A stretch of 64,000 nucleotides of DNA from CAWJMD01 sp963843835 (GTDB taxonomy: Bacteria > Actinomycetota > Actinomycetes > Actinomycetales > CAWJMD01). Location: contig CAWJMD010000002.1 of the NCBI GenBank assembly GCA_963843835.1, positions 62,001-126,000 of the forward strand, in the 5' to 3' direction. This document shows, one piece after another, positions 45,198 to 54,407 of the stretch. Within the stretch, counting starts at the first letter, position 1; each line of letters begins with the position of its first letter. The position numbers and the translations under genes were made by a program. A model generated the notes under the pieces. The model had not been told where the DNA came from and did not search any database. It was given only the letters and a program-made list of their open reading frames with translations.

Positions 45198-45404
45198 TCA
45201 GTCGGTGACGCGCTGCGACGGGATGCCCGAGAGAAGATCCCGGACCTCAGCCTCGCGGTAGCGACGGTGCCCACCCAGCGTGCGGATGGACGAGAGCTTG
45301 CCTGCCTTGGCCCACCGGGTGACGGTCTTCGGATCGACCCGGAACAGCGCTGCCACCTCAGCGGGCGTCAACAGGTTCTCGGTCTCCGTCATTCGTGCGG
45401 CCAT
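45198..45404 (-). CDS. bldC: BldC-family MerR-like DNA-binding protein
   Basis: The 68-residue protein is a MerR-like winged helix without an effector domain: LLTPAEVAALFRVDPKTVTR, WAKAGKLSSIRTLGGHRRYR. This closely resembles BldC, a developmental regulator in Streptomyces that binds AT-rich direct repeats. GAGGAGG precedes the ATG. A terminator follows. It is divergent from the amino acid dehydrogenase. Confidence 0.9.
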   Translation of the reverse strand: MAARMTETENLLTPAEVAALFRVDPKTVTRWAKAGKLSSIRTLGGHRRYREAEVRDLLSGIPSQRVTD

Positions 45405-45652
45405 GGTTCCTCCTCGATCATCGTCCCTCGGCCGGGGGGCGGGCCGGTCCGCGCCGTTTTCGGAAGGACTGCCGCGGACGCTTCAATTCTCAACCTCACC
45501 CGTCATGTCCGCCATAGTCCGAAATGACTATCCGCTACCAGGGCTAGGCTTCCCGGTGTCCGCCGAACGGGTGGACATGCACCCGGCACCACCCCCGCCG
45601 GACCAACCTGCGTCCCGTGACCCGGGACCGTCCCCTCCCAGGAGAGACCGTC

Positions 45653-46753
45653 GTGAGCGACACCACCGAGCAGCCCCGCTGGGACCTCGACCCGACCGCC
45701 GACCACGAGCAGGTGGCGTTCTGCTTCGACCGCGCCAGCGGTCTGCGCGCGATCATCGCGCTGCACTCCACTGCCCTCGGTCCCGCTCTGGGCGGCACCA
45801 GGTTCCACCCGTACGCCTCCACCCAGGACGCACTCGCGGACGTGCTCGCCCTCTCCAAGGGGATGACCTACAAGAACGCGCTGGCCGGCCTCGACCACGG
45901 CGGCGGCAAGGCCGTCATCATCGGTGACCCCGCGACCGACAAGACCGAGGCGCGCCTTCGTGCCTTCGGCCGTTTCGTGCAGTCGCTCGGCGGCCGGTAC
46001 GTCACGGCCTGCGATGTCGGCACCTACGTGGCGGACATGGACGTGGTGGCGCGCGAGTGCGACTTCGTGACCGGGCGGTCCGAGGTGAACGGCGGCGCCG
46101 GCGACTCCAGCGTCCTCACCGCCTTCGGGGTCTTCCAGGGGATGCGCGCCGCCGCCACGCACCTGTGGGGCGGCCCGTCGCTGCATGGCCGCCGCGTCGG
46201 CATCGCCGGTGTGGGCAAGGTCGGACGGCACCTCGTCGACCTGCTGCTCGAGGACGGCGCCGTGCCGGTGCTCTGCGACGTCAACGCCGCCGCGGTCGAG
46301 CTCGTCCGCACCCGGCACCCCGAGGTCGAGTCCGTGGACGACGTGACGACCCTGGTCGGCAGCGACATCGACGTCTACGCGCCGTGCGCGCTCGGCGGGG
46401 CCCTGGACGACCACACCGTCGACCGCCTCAAGGCGACCGTGGTGTGCGGCGGGGCGAACAACCAGCTGGCTCACGACGGCATCGAGGACGCCCTGTCGGC
46501 CCGCGGGATCCTCTACTGCCCGGACTACCTGGTGAACTCGGGCGGCGTGATCCAGGTGTCGGACGAGCTCCACGGCTTCTCCTTCGACCGTGCCAAGGCC
46601 AAGGCCACCGGCATCTACGACGCCACGCTCGCCGTGCTCACAGAGGCTGCGGCACGGGGCATCAGCCCGGCGACCGCGGCCGACGCGCGCGCCGAGCGAC
46701 GGATCGCCGAGGTGGGCAGCACGCGCGCCTGGCTCCCCGGTCGGCGCGACTGA
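45653..46753 (+). CDS. Leu/Phe/Val dehydrogenase
   Basis: The 366-residue protein has the Glu/Leu/Phe/Val dehydrogenase N-domain (ALGGTRFHPY, LSKGMTYKNALAGLDHGGGK with catalytic Lys) and a Rossmann domain (VGIAGVGKVGRHLVDLL). It deaminates branched or aromatic amino acids with NAD. GTG at 45653 follows AGGAGA. It lies opposite bldC. Confidence 0.92.
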   Translation: MSDTTEQPRWDLDPTADHEQVAFCFDRASGLRAIIALHSTALGPALGGTRFHPYASTQDALADVLALSKGMTYKNALAGLDHGGGKAVIIGDPATDKTEARLRAFGRFVQSLGGRYVTACDVGTYVADMDVVARECDFVTGRSEVNGGAGDSSVLTAFGVFQGMRAAATHLWGGPSLHGRRVGIAGVGKVGRHLVDLLLEDGAVPVLCDVNAAAVELVRTRHPEVESVDDVTTLVGSDIDVYAPCALGGALDDHTVDRLKATVVCGGANNQLAHDGIEDALSARGILYCPDYLVNSGGVIQVSDELHGFSFDRAKAKATGIYDATLAVLTEAAARGISPATAADARAERRIAEVGSTRAWLPGRRD

Positions 46754-46897
46754 CCCGTGTGGGACGCGCCGGACCGGAGTCCCGGCCGATGTGTCGGAAC
46801 AACCCATGACGCTGTACCGTTGGGGCACGCAGAGAATCCAACCTCTGGGGCCCGCCTCCGTGCCTTGCCCCGGGATGACGATGAGGGGGTCGACGCC

Positions 46898-47092
46898 ATG
46901 GGGCGCGGCCGTCAGAAGGCCAAGCAGACGAAGGTCGCCCGGGAGCTGAAGTACTACAGCCCCGAGACCGACTACGAGCGTCTGCAACGCGAGCTCCGCG
47001 GAGACCCTCCGCCGAGGCCCGCGCAAGAGGCCGACAGCGAGAACGACGACGAGGACGACTACGGGAACTGGGCCTCCGGCGACCGTCGGTGA
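46898..47092 (+). CDS. DUF3073 family protein
   Basis: The 64-residue protein is a full DUF3073 member: MGRGRQKAKQTKVARELKYY, then SPETDYERLQRELRG, and an acidic tail (NDDEDDYGNWA). Known only from actinobacteria; function unknown. A strong terminator follows at once. Confidence 0.93.
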   Translation: MGRGRQKAKQTKVARELKYYSPETDYERLQRELRGDPPPRPAQEADSENDDEDDYGNWASGDRR

Positions 47093-47095
47093 CCT

Positions 47096-47135
47096 CCACG
47101 TGAGCGCCTGACCTTCGGGTCAGGCGCTCACGTGG
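47096..47135. terminator. Bidirectional hairpin with TTCG tetraloop between DUF3073 and purM
   Basis: Arms of 18 bp (47096-47113 and 47118-47135) pair perfectly around TTCG. It lies between converging genes, and one arm encodes the last purM codons and stop. It should end transcription from both sides. Confidence 0.85.
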
Positions 47136-48257
47136 GTCCCGACCACCTGCACGGCGCCACCCTGCACACCCTTGGCACCTCGTACCACGTCGGCCTCGTC
47201 CCCCTGCCCGGTCGCCGGCTCGTCCGGCGCCACCTCTCCCAGCACCCACGCCTGCTGTCCCTGCTCGCGCAGGCACGCCATCGCGTGGTCCACGCCGTCC
47301 GACCCGACGACGGCGACCATGCCCACGCCGATGTTCAGCGTCCGCTCGAGGTCGGGCACGGGCACCCTGCCCAGGTCGCGGACCAGCGAGAACACCGCAG
47401 GCAGCTCCCAGGAGGCGCGGTCCAGCCTCGCCCGCACGCCGGGGGGCAGGACGCGGGCCAGGTTGGCGGCCAGGCCGCCACCCGTGACGTGGCTCAGGGC
47501 GTGCAGCTGGGCACCCTCGTCGGCCGCGAGCGCCAGGCAGGCCCGGGTGTACAGCCGCGTGGGCTCGAGCAGCTCCTCCCCCAGCGTGCGACCCAGGTCG
47601 TCGACGTGGCGCTCGTAGCCCCAGCCGGCCACCTCAAGCACCCTCCGGACGAGGGAGTACCCGTTCGAGTGCAGTCCCGACGAGGCCATCGCGACCACGA
47701 CGTCGCCGGGCCGCACGCGGTCCGGGCCCAGCACCTCGTCGGCCTCGACGACACCCGTGGCCGCCCCGGCGACGTCGTACTCGTGCTCACCGAGCAGGCC
47801 GGGGTGCTCCGCGGTCTCTCCGCCGACCAGAGCCGTGCCGGTCTGGCGGCACCCCTCGGCGATGCCGCGCACGATGTCGGCCACGCGCTCGGGCACCACG
47901 CGTCCGCAGGCGATGTAGTCGGTCATGAACAGCGGGCGTGCACCGGACACCACGATGTCGTCGACGACCATGCCGACCAGGTCGATGCCGATGGTGTCGT
48001 GGACGTCCAGCGCCTGGGCGACGGCCACCTTGGTGCCGACACCGTCGGTGCTGGTGGCCAGCAGGGGACGCCTCATCCCGGTGAGCGACGCTCGCGTCGA
48101 AGAGCCCGGCGAAGCCGCCGATGCCGCCCAGCACCTCGCTGCCGTGGGTGGCCGCCACCGCCGACTTCATCAGCTCGACGGCCCGGTCGCCGGCCTCGAC
48201 GTCCACCCCCGCTGCGGCGTAGGTGACGGACGGCTGCTCAGCGGTGGGCTCGGGCAC
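47120..48257 (-). CDS. purM: Phosphoribosylformylglycinamidine cyclo-ligase (one frameshift)
   Basis: The N-terminal frame reads PSVTYAAAGVDVEAGDRAVE, LGGIGGFAGLFDAS and then is lost. From about 48090 the next frame gives LTGMRRPLLATSTDGVGTKV, then LVGGETAEHPG, SSGLHSNGYSLVRRVL and HVTGGGLAANLARVLP. These are all PurM (AIR synthetase) motifs. One extra base near 48096 explains the break. PurM makes AIR from FGAM in purine synthesis and is normally essential, so sequence error is likely. It follows purF by 10 bp on the same strand. Confidence 0.88.
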
Positions 48258-48267
48258 GCCCGCGAGC

Positions 48268-49776
48268 CTAGCGAGGTGGTCCGGTGAGCTCTTCGACCGT
48301 GTCGAACGGGAGCTCGTCCTGCTCCAGCAGGCCCGCTCCCAGGTGGGCGGTGCTCGGAGGCGGGACCGGGTACTGCCCCGTGAAGCAGGCCGTGCAGAGC
48401 CGCTCGCGCGGCTGCTCGGTCGCCTCGATCATCGCGTCCTCGCTGATGTACCCGAGGCTGTCGGCGCCGATGCTGGCGCAGACCTCGTCGACGAGCAGGC
48501 CGTTGGCGACCAGCTCGGCGCGGCTGGCGAAGTCGATGCCGAAGAAGCACGGCCACTTCACCGGCGGAGACGAGATGCGTACGTGCACCTCGGCCGCCCC
48601 GGCCTCGCGCAGCATGCGGACGAGGGCTCGCTGGGTGTTGCCGCGGACGATCGAGTCGTCGACCACCACGAGCCGCCTGCCGCGGACGACGTCGCGCAGC
48701 GGGTTCAGCTTGAGCCGGATGCCGAGCTGCCGGATGGTCTGCGACGGCTGGATGAACGTCCGTCCGACGTAGGAGTTCTTGACCAGGCCCTGCCCGTAGG
48801 GGATGCCCGACGCCTCGGCGTACCCGATCGCGGCGGGAGTGCCGGACTCGGGCGTCGGGATCACGAGGTCGGCCTCGACGGCGTGCTCCTTCGCGAGGCG
48901 CCGGCCCATCTCGACCCGGGCCGCGTGGACGCTCCGGCCGGCGATCGTGGTGTCGGGGCGGGCCAGGTAGACGTACTCGAAGACGCAGCCGGTCGGGGTC
49001 GGCTCGGCGAAGCGCATCGAGCGCAGCCCGTCCTCGTCGATCGCGATCAGCTCGCCGGGCTCGATCTCGCGGACCACGGAGGCACCGACGATGTCGAGGG
49101 CCGCCGTCTCGCTGGCCACCACCCAGCCGCGCTCGAGCCGTCCGAGCACGAGCGGCCGGAAGCCGTGCGGATCGCGCGCCGCGTAGAGGGTCGTCTCGTC
49201 CATGAACACGAAGCAGAACGCGCCCTGCACGCGCGGGAGCACCTCGAGCGCCGTCGCCTCGAGGGTGCGGTCAGGGGAACCGGCCAGCAGCGCGGTCACG
49301 AGCGCCGTGTCCGTGGTGTTGCCGCGGGCGAGCTCACCGCTGGCGGCCCGGCCGTAGAGCGTCTCGACCAGGTCGCGCAGCTCGGTGGCGTTCGTGAGGT
49401 TGCCGTTGTGGCAGAGGGCGACCGTGCCGCCGGCCGTGGCACCGAGGGTTGGCTGGGCGTTCTCCCAGCGGCTGGCCCCGGTCGTGGAGTACCGCGTGTG
49501 GCCGATCGCCACGTGCCCCTGGAGAGAGGCGAGGGCACGCTCGTCGAAGACCTGGGAGACGAGCCCCATGTCCTTGTAGACGAGCAGCTGGCGGCCGTTG
49601 CTGACCGCGATGCCGGCCGACTCCTGCCCGCGGTGCTGCAGGGCGTACAGGCCGAAGTAGCTGAGCTTCGAGACCTCCTCGCCGGGGGCCCAGACGCCGA
49701 AGACGCCGCAGGCGTCCTGCGGGCCCTTCTCGCCTGGCATCAGGTCATGGGTCAAGCGTCCGTCACCGCGCGCCAT
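48268..49776 (-). CDS. purF: Amidophosphoribosyltransferase
   Basis: The 502-residue protein has a short propeptide ending before the nucleophile Cys (DACGVFGVW, Cys at 23), a class II glutaminase domain (LQHRGQESAGIAVSN, TTGASRWENAQP, CHNGNLTNA), and the phosphoribosyltransferase PRPP motif VVVDDSIVRGNT. Cysteines in RLCTACFTGQYP fit the iron-sulfur type of Bacillus. It commits PRPP to purine synthesis and begins the purF-purM operon. Confidence 0.95.
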   Translation of the reverse strand: MARGDGRLTHDLMPGEKGPQDACGVFGVWAPGEEVSKLSYFGLYALQHRGQESAGIAVSNGRQLLVYKDMGLVSQVFDERALASLQGHVAIGHTRYSTTGASRWENAQPTLGATAGGTVALCHNGNLTNATELRDLVETLYGRAASGELARGNTTDTALVTALLAGSPDRTLEATALEVLPRVQGAFCFVFMDETTLYAARDPHGFRPLVLGRLERGWVVASETAALDIVGASVVREIEPGELIAIDEDGLRSMRFAEPTPTGCVFEYVYLARPDTTIAGRSVHAARVEMGRRLAKEHAVEADLVIPTPESGTPAAIGYAEASGIPYGQGLVKNSYVGRTFIQPSQTIRQLGIRLKLNPLRDVVRGRRLVVVDDSIVRGNTQRALVRMLREAGAAEVHVRISSPPVKWPCFFGIDFASRAELVANGLLVDEVCASIGADSLGYISEDAMIEATEQPRERLCTACFTGQYPVPPPSTAHLGAGLLEQDELPFDTVEELTGPPR

Positions 49777-49816
49777 GGGTCCATCGTCGCACGGCGACTC
49801 CCCTACGCTCCGCAGC

Positions 49817-50476
49817 ATGACGTTCTGGCTCGAGGTGATCGGCTGGCTGGGCAGCGCCGTGCTCGTGTGGTCGCTGGCGCAGGCCCGCGTCCTGCGTTTC
49901 CGGGGGCTGAACCTCGTGGCGTCGGTGGTGCTGGCCGGGTACAACGCCGCCCTCGGTGTGTGGCCGATGGTGGCGATGAACACCGTGATCGCCGGCCTCG
50001 ACACGTACCACCTGGTGCGGCTTCTGCGTTCGCGCGACGACGAGGCCACGTACCAGGTGGTCGAGGTCGGCCCCGACGAGGAGTACCTGCACCACGTGCT
50101 CCGTCAGCACGCCGCCGACATCGAACGCCACAACCCCGGCTTCGCCTGGGACCGCCGGGACAGCGCACGCCCCGGCGGAGACGTGCCGGCCCGCGCCGCG
50201 TTCCTGGTTCTCCGCGACATCGAGACCGTCGGCGTGGTGCTGCTGTCGGACCACGGCGGCGGCGAGGGCGTGGTCGAGCTCGACTACGTGCTGCCCCGGT
50301 TCCGCGACTTCTCGGTGGGCAAGTTCGTGTACCGCAGCGACGGCGTGCTGCACGGGCTGGGCTTCGACCGGCTCGTGGCGTCCTCCCGCATGCGCGAGGG
50401 ACGCGACTACTTCGGGCGGGTCGGGTTCGCGCCGGCGGCCGACGACCCCGCACGGATGGTGCTCGAGGTCCCCTGA
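49817..50476 (+). CDS. YgjV-like membrane protein with acetyltransferase-like C-terminal half
   Basis: The 219-residue protein has three N-terminal membrane helices (WLEVIGWLGSAVLVWSLAQA, LNLVASVVLAGYNAALGVWP) as in YgjV proteins, then a soluble part of about 130 residues (ELDYVLPRFRDFSVGKFVYR, RVGFAPAAD). The soluble part recalls a degenerate GNAT fold. Function unknown. It is divergent from purF. Confidence 0.75.
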   Translation: MTFWLEVIGWLGSAVLVWSLAQARVLRFRGLNLVASVVLAGYNAALGVWPMVAMNTVIAGLDTYHLVRLLRSRDDEATYQVVEVGPDEEYLHHVLRQHAADIERHNPGFAWDRRDSARPGGDVPARAAFLVLRDIETVGVVLLSDHGGGEGVVELDYVLPRFRDFSVGKFVYRSDGVLHGLGFDRLVASSRMREGRDYFGRVGFAPAADDPARMVLEVP

Positions 50477-50494
50477 GCGGTCAGGGTCGGCCGT

Positions 50495-50779
50495 TCAGCG
50501 CCGGCGGTCCAGCAGCACCGCGATGCCGCCACCCAGCAGACCACCCACGAGACCCAGCGTCAGCGCCGTGTACCCGACGACGGCCTGGTAGCCGTACTGC
50601 TCGGTCGCGGGCAGCGAGTAGGTCAGCACGACCGCCACCAGCGCGCCCACGACCGCGCCCAGGGCGATGAAGACGGGGTACCGGGGCGCCCGGCGGCGAC
50701 GCACCTGCACCATCTCGTCGATGGGCGGAGGCTCGTCTTCGCGGCCCTCTGCGGACGGGTCCTCGTCGGGCTGGGTCAC
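50495..50779 (-). CDS. Small two-helix membrane protein
   Basis: The 94-residue protein has an acidic N-terminus (DEDPSAEGREDEPPPID) and two helices (VFIALGAVVGALVAVVLTYS, LTLGLVGGLLGGGIAVLLDR). GTG at 50779 overlaps the stop of the sterol-carrier gene (GTGA), so the two form an operon. Role unknown. Confidence 0.8.
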   Translation of the reverse strand: MTQPDEDPSAEGREDEPPPIDEMVQVRRRRAPRYPVFIALGAVVGALVAVVLTYSLPATEQYGYQAVVGYTALTLGLVGGLLGGGIAVLLDRRR

Positions 50780-51165
50780 CTCTCGACCGTACCCGGCTGC
50801 CCCGCGCCCACGAGCGGCAACCACGGCGAGAGGTCGGTGCGCAGGCCGCTGGCGGTCACCCGTCCGCCCGACCTCGCCTCGTGCCAAAGCAGGTCGCCCA
50901 CCGCGAGCGCCAGCCAGGTGGCGGCGTCGGTCTCGACGACGTTCGGGGGCGTGCCGCGCGTGTGCCGCGGACCGGCGACGCACTGCGTGACGCCGAAGGG
51001 GGGCACCCGCACCTCGACCGCGTTGCCGGGGGCGCGCTCGGCCAGCTCCTCCAGCAGGTAGCGGACCGCCGTCGCGACCACCTGCCTGGCCGCCGCGTCG
51101 GGGTCGGCCCGCCACGCCGCGACCGCCGCGCGCCCGGTCGCCGGGTCGGTGCGTCGTCGGGCCAC
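50776..51165 (-). CDS. Sterol carrier family protein
   Basis: The 129-residue protein has the actinobacterial SCP-like pattern AVEVRVPPFGVTQCVAGPRH, TRGTPPNVVETDAATWLALA, VTASGLRTDLSPWLPL. It is expected to bind a small hydrophobic molecule. GTG at 51165 is the start. It precedes the small membrane gene. Confidence 0.85.
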   Translation of the reverse strand: MARRRTDPATGRAAVAAWRADPDAAARQVVATAVRYLLEELAERAPGNAVEVRVPPFGVTQCVAGPRHTRGTPPNVVETDAATWLALAVGDLLWHEARSGGRVTASGLRTDLSPWLPLVGAGQPGTVER

Positions 51166-51199
51166 GGGGCGATCCTGGCACGCACCCCCCGCTCCCCCT

Positions 51200-51256
51200 C
51201 GACTGGTCGCATCTGGTGCGACACGCCGCGCGTGTCGCACCAGATGCGACCAGTCG
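51200..51256. repeat. Palindromic repeat copy 1
   Basis: A perfect 26-bp inverted repeat (arms 51200-51225 and 51231-51256) surrounds the 5-base loop CCGCG. The outer arm begins CGACTGGTCGCATCTGG. It lies between the divergent sterol-carrier and thioesterase genes. A second copy with compensated changes is at 52154-52210. Confidence 0.95.
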
Positions 51257-51293
51257 GGGTGGGACCGGTGACCGGCACCGGCAGGATGGCGCC

Positions 51294-52136
51294 ATGACGA
51301 CGCGCTGGCAGGACGCGGTCGAGGTACGCGCCACGGGGACGACGGCGCGGTGGGAGGCCGCCGTGGCTCCAGGCTTCTCGATCGCCGGCCGGACGAACGG
51401 GGGCTACCTGCTCGCGATGGCGGCGCAGGCCGCGGTCCGGACCGTCGAGCAGGCGGGCGGGAGCCACCAGGTCCCGCTGTCCGTGACGGGGACCTTCGTG
51501 ACGCCGGCGCCCCCGGGCCCCGTCGAGCTCGAGGTGCGGACGCTGCGGGCCGGACGCGGCAGCAGCGCGCTGGCCGTGACCCTGGCGGCCGGCGGGGAGC
51601 CCTGCCTGTTCGCCTCGGTGACGTGCGGGTCGCTGCCCGCATCGGACGTCGAGCCCGTGCACGACGTCGTCCCCCGTCCGGCGATGCCGCCTCCTGACGA
51701 GTGCTTCCGGCTGCCGAGCTCGGGTCCGGGCTTCCCGGTCCCGATCCTCGACGAGCTGAACGAGCTGGCCGACCCGGCCACCATCGCGTGGGCCGGTGGC
51801 CGACCGTCGGGACAGGGCGAGATCCGGGCGTGGGTCTCCTTCGTGGACCAGCAGCAGTGGGACCCGGTCGGACTGGTGATGGCCGTGGACTGCCTGCCGC
51901 CGGCGACGTTCGACCTGGGCCACGTGGGCTGGACGCCCACGCTGAGCCTGACGGCCCTCGTCCGCGCCGTGCCCGCCCCGGGGCCCGTCCTCGTCCGGCA
52001 GGTCGCCCGCCTCATCACCGCGCCGGTGTCCGGGTCACGCAGCGCCACGGTCGACGAGACCTGCGACGTCTGGGACGCGACGGGGCGGCTGGTCGCCACC
52101 GGGCACCAGCTGGCGACGCTCAGGCTGGGCACCTGA
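51294..52136 (+). CDS. Thioesterase family protein (acyl-CoA, double hotdog)
   Basis: The 280-residue protein resembles TesB-like two-hotdog thioesterases: FSIAGRTNGGYLLAMAAQAA, VTGTFVTPAPPGPVELEVRT, AWVSFVDQQQWDPVGLVMAV, DLGHVGWTPTLSLTALVRA. It likely hydrolyses acyl-CoA. ATG at 51294 is chosen. Near-identical perfect palindromes flank it on both sides. Confidence 0.85.
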   Translation: MTTRWQDAVEVRATGTTARWEAAVAPGFSIAGRTNGGYLLAMAAQAAVRTVEQAGGSHQVPLSVTGTFVTPAPPGPVELEVRTLRAGRGSSALAVTLAAGGEPCLFASVTCGSLPASDVEPVHDVVPRPAMPPPDECFRLPSSGPGFPVPILDELNELADPATIAWAGGRPSGQGEIRAWVSFVDQQQWDPVGLVMAVDCLPPATFDLGHVGWTPTLSLTALVRAVPAPGPVLVRQVARLITAPVSGSRSATVDETCDVWDATGRLVATGHQLATLRLGT

Positions 52137-52153
52137 CCCCCACCCCTCGCCTT

Positions 52154-52210
52154 CGACTGGTCACATCTGGCGCGACACGCCGCGCGTGTCGCGCCAGATG
52201 TGACCAGTCG
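52154..52210. repeat. Palindromic repeat copy 2
   Basis: A perfect 26-bp inverted repeat with the same CCGCG loop as copy 1. Its arm begins CGACTGGTCACATCTGGCG: two bases per arm differ from copy 1 and both are compensated in the other arm. It lies between the converging thioesterase and LuxR genes, where it could also serve as a two-way terminator. Confidence 0.95.
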
Positions 52211-52223
52211 GGGGGAGAGGGGG

Positions 52224-52925
52224 TCAGAGAAGACGGCGGTCAGCGGCCCAGCGGGTCAGCTCGTGGCGGCTCGACAGCTGGAGCTTGCGCAGCACCGAGG
52301 ACACGTGGGTCTCGACGGTCTTCACGGAGATGAACAACTCCTTCGCGACCTCCTTGTACGCGTAGCCGCGGGCGATCAGGCGCATCACCTCGCGCTCTCG
52401 CGTCGAGAGCCGGTCGAGCTCGTCGTCGCCGGTGCCCGTGTCGGTGCCGGACGCCCCGACCGCACCGAAGGCGTCGAGGACGAAACCGGCCAGGCGGGGG
52501 CTGAACGTCGCGTCACCGTCGGCGACCCGCAGCACCGAGGCCACCAGGTCGGTGCCGGAGATCGACTTGGTGACGTACCCCCGGGCGCCGGCGCGGATCA
52601 CCGCGATGACGTCCTCGGCAGCGTCCGAGACCGAGAGAGCGAGGAACCTGACGGGCGCCCCGGAGGCGGTCGTCGTGCCGGCGCAGCGCCTCAGGACCTC
52701 GGCGCCTCCCCCGCCGTCCCCGCCGGGCAGGTGGACGTCGAGCAGCACGACGTCCGGACACAGCGCGCTCACCTGCTGCACCGCCCTGTCGACGTCGGCG
52801 GCCTCGCCGACCACCTCGACGCGGCGCGCGCCTGCGGCAGCGGCGGCGGCGACCTCGGAGAGCTCGGCGCGGACCCCCGACCTCACCAGCGGGTGGTCGT
52901 CGACCAGCAGCACGCTCACGTTCAC
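52224..52925 (-). CDS. NarL/LuxR-family response regulator
   Basis: The 233-residue protein has a receiver domain (VLLVDDHPLVRSG, phosphoacceptor Asp in VVLLDVHLPGG, Lys in GYVTKSI) and a LuxR helix-turn-helix (LSTREREVMRLIARGYAYKE, LFISVKTVETHVSSVLRKLQ). Its GTG overlaps the kinase stop (GTGA). It is the output of the PspC-type sensor kinase next to it. Confidence 0.93.
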   Translation of the reverse strand: MNVSVLLVDDHPLVRSGVRAELSEVAAAAAAGARRVEVVGEAADVDRAVQQVSALCPDVVLLDVHLPGGDGGGGAEVLRRCAGTTTASGAPVRFLALSVSDAAEDVIAVIRAGARGYVTKSISGTDLVASVLRVADGDATFSPRLAGFVLDAFGAVGASGTDTGTGDDELDRLSTREREVMRLIARGYAYKEVAKELFISVKTVETHVSSVLRKLQLSSRHELTRWAADRRLL

Positions 52926-54286
52926 CGTGGTTCTCCCTCGTTGCGTGGGGCGTTCGGCCCGGCGTCGACGCGCTCGCGCGGCAGCGACAGGGCGACCTCC
53001 GTGCCGCCGCCGGGGGCGGCACGCACCACGGCGCGCCCGCCGTGACGGTCCATCCGGTCGATGATCGAGCGTCGGACGCCGAACCGGTCCGGCGGGACGG
53101 CCCCGAGGTCGAACCCGAGCCCGCGGTCACGGACGAACGCCTCCAGCAGGTCCGGCCCGCACTCCAGGTAGACCGAGACCCCGGCCCGGCCATGACGGGC
53201 GGCGTTGAGCAGCGCCTCGCGCAGGGCCAGGACGAGGGCCGTCGTGTGGTCGTCGGTGGGTGCGTCGCCGACGAGGATGACCTCGACCGGCACGCCCTCG
53301 CCGTCCTCCACCTCGGCGCACACCGCGCGGACCGCCTCGCGGACCGTGGCCTCCTGGGCCTCACCGCCGTACCCACCCCCGTAGATCCAGTCGCGCAGGT
53401 CGCGCTCCTGGGCCCGCGCGAGCCGTGCCACCTCGGCGGCGTCGCCCGGCCGCCGCTGGATCAGGGCCAGCGTCTGCAGCACCGAGTCGTGCAGGTGCGC
53501 GGCGATCTCGGCGCGCGCCGTCTCGCGGACGCGCAGGGAACGCTCCGCCTCGAGGTCGCGCCACAACCGCACGCCCCAGGGCGCCAGCACGAGCGTCGCG
53601 CCCACGAGCACGACCGTGGCGGCGAGCACGGCGACGGTGACCGAGCGCACGTCGAACGTCGTGACCACCAGCAGCAGGACACCCATCACGACCAGGGCGA
53701 CGCCCGCGCCGAGCCTCATGATCCCGACACGACCCGACGCACCGACCGGGCTCAGCCACCGCTCCCGCTCGGTCGCATCGAGCTGGCTCAGCCCCACACC
53801 CGCGCCGACGAGCACGATCAGCAGGGGGACGGTGACGCCGAGCCGGAGATCGATGCCCTGGGCAGTGGCCAGCACGATCGCGGCGACCACCAGCAGGGCC
53901 GAGCCGACGAGGAGCGTCTGCAGGCGCTCGGACCGGACCCAGCGCACCGCCAGGGAGGGAGGTGCCGCACGCAGGGAGTCGCCGGCGGCACGCGCCGCCT
54001 CGGCGGCCGCCGGCCTGCCCGCCTCCGCCGCCCCCGCCGCGCGTGCCACGACCTCGCGCACCGTGCCGTCCTGGGGGACGAACACCCACAGCAGCAGGTA
54101 GGCCAGCGGACCGGCGCCCGCAGCGAAGACACCGATCGCGAAGAGCACGCGCACGGTGGTGACCGGCAGACCGAGGTGCGCGGCCAGGCCCTGCGCCACG
54201 CCTCCGAGGACGCGACCGCCGACGGGCCGGACCAGGGCCGGGCGCGCCGGCAGCGCGGTCCGGTCGGACGGGTCGGTGACGCTCAC
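52922..54286 (-). CDS. PspC-domain sensor histidine kinase
   Basis: The 454-residue protein starts with a PspC domain (GRVLGGVAQGLAAHLGLPVT, LFAIGVFAAG, AYLLLWVFVPQ), then about four membrane helices. A HisKA_3 region follows (AEIAAHLHDSVLQTLALIQR, with the phospho-His in HLHDSV) and then an HATPase (REALLNAARH, VRDRGLGFDL). It is the sensor of a LiaS-like envelope stress system. GTG at 54286 or 54289 is the start. Confidence 0.9.
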   Translation of the reverse strand: MSVTDPSDRTALPARPALVRPVGGRVLGGVAQGLAAHLGLPVTTVRVLFAIGVFAAGAGPLAYLLLWVFVPQDGTVREVVARAAGAAEAGRPAAAEAARAAGDSLRAAPPSLAVRWVRSERLQTLLVGSALLVVAAIVLATAQGIDLRLGVTVPLLIVLVGAGVGLSQLDATERERWLSPVGASGRVGIMRLGAGVALVVMGVLLLVVTTFDVRSVTVAVLAATVVLVGATLVLAPWGVRLWRDLEAERSLRVRETARAEIAAHLHDSVLQTLALIQRRPGDAAEVARLARAQERDLRDWIYGGGYGGEAQEATVREAVRAVCAEVEDGEGVPVEVILVGDAPTDDHTTALVLALREALLNAARHGRAGVSVYLECGPDLLEAFVRDRGLGFDLGAVPPDRFGVRRSIIDRMDRHGGRAVVRAAPGGGTEVALSLPRERVDAGPNAPRNEGEPR

Positions 54287-54345
54287 CACCCCATCCTGGC
54301 CCGCCGGTGGACGGCCGCGCGTCGGGGACCGCCCTGACACGGCGT

Positions 54346-54367
54346 TCAGGGTCGTCTCAGGGTCGTC
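54346..54367. promoter_or_regulatory. Tandem 11-bp repeat between divergent kinase and PspC genes
   Basis: TCAGGGTCGTC is repeated head to tail at 54346-54356 and 54357-54367. It lies between the two divergent members of the stress module, the expected place for the response regulator to bind. Confidence 0.6.
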
Positions 54368-54407
54368 CCCGATTCCCGCCGGGCGTCGTGACCGCCAGCC
54401 TGGTGGC

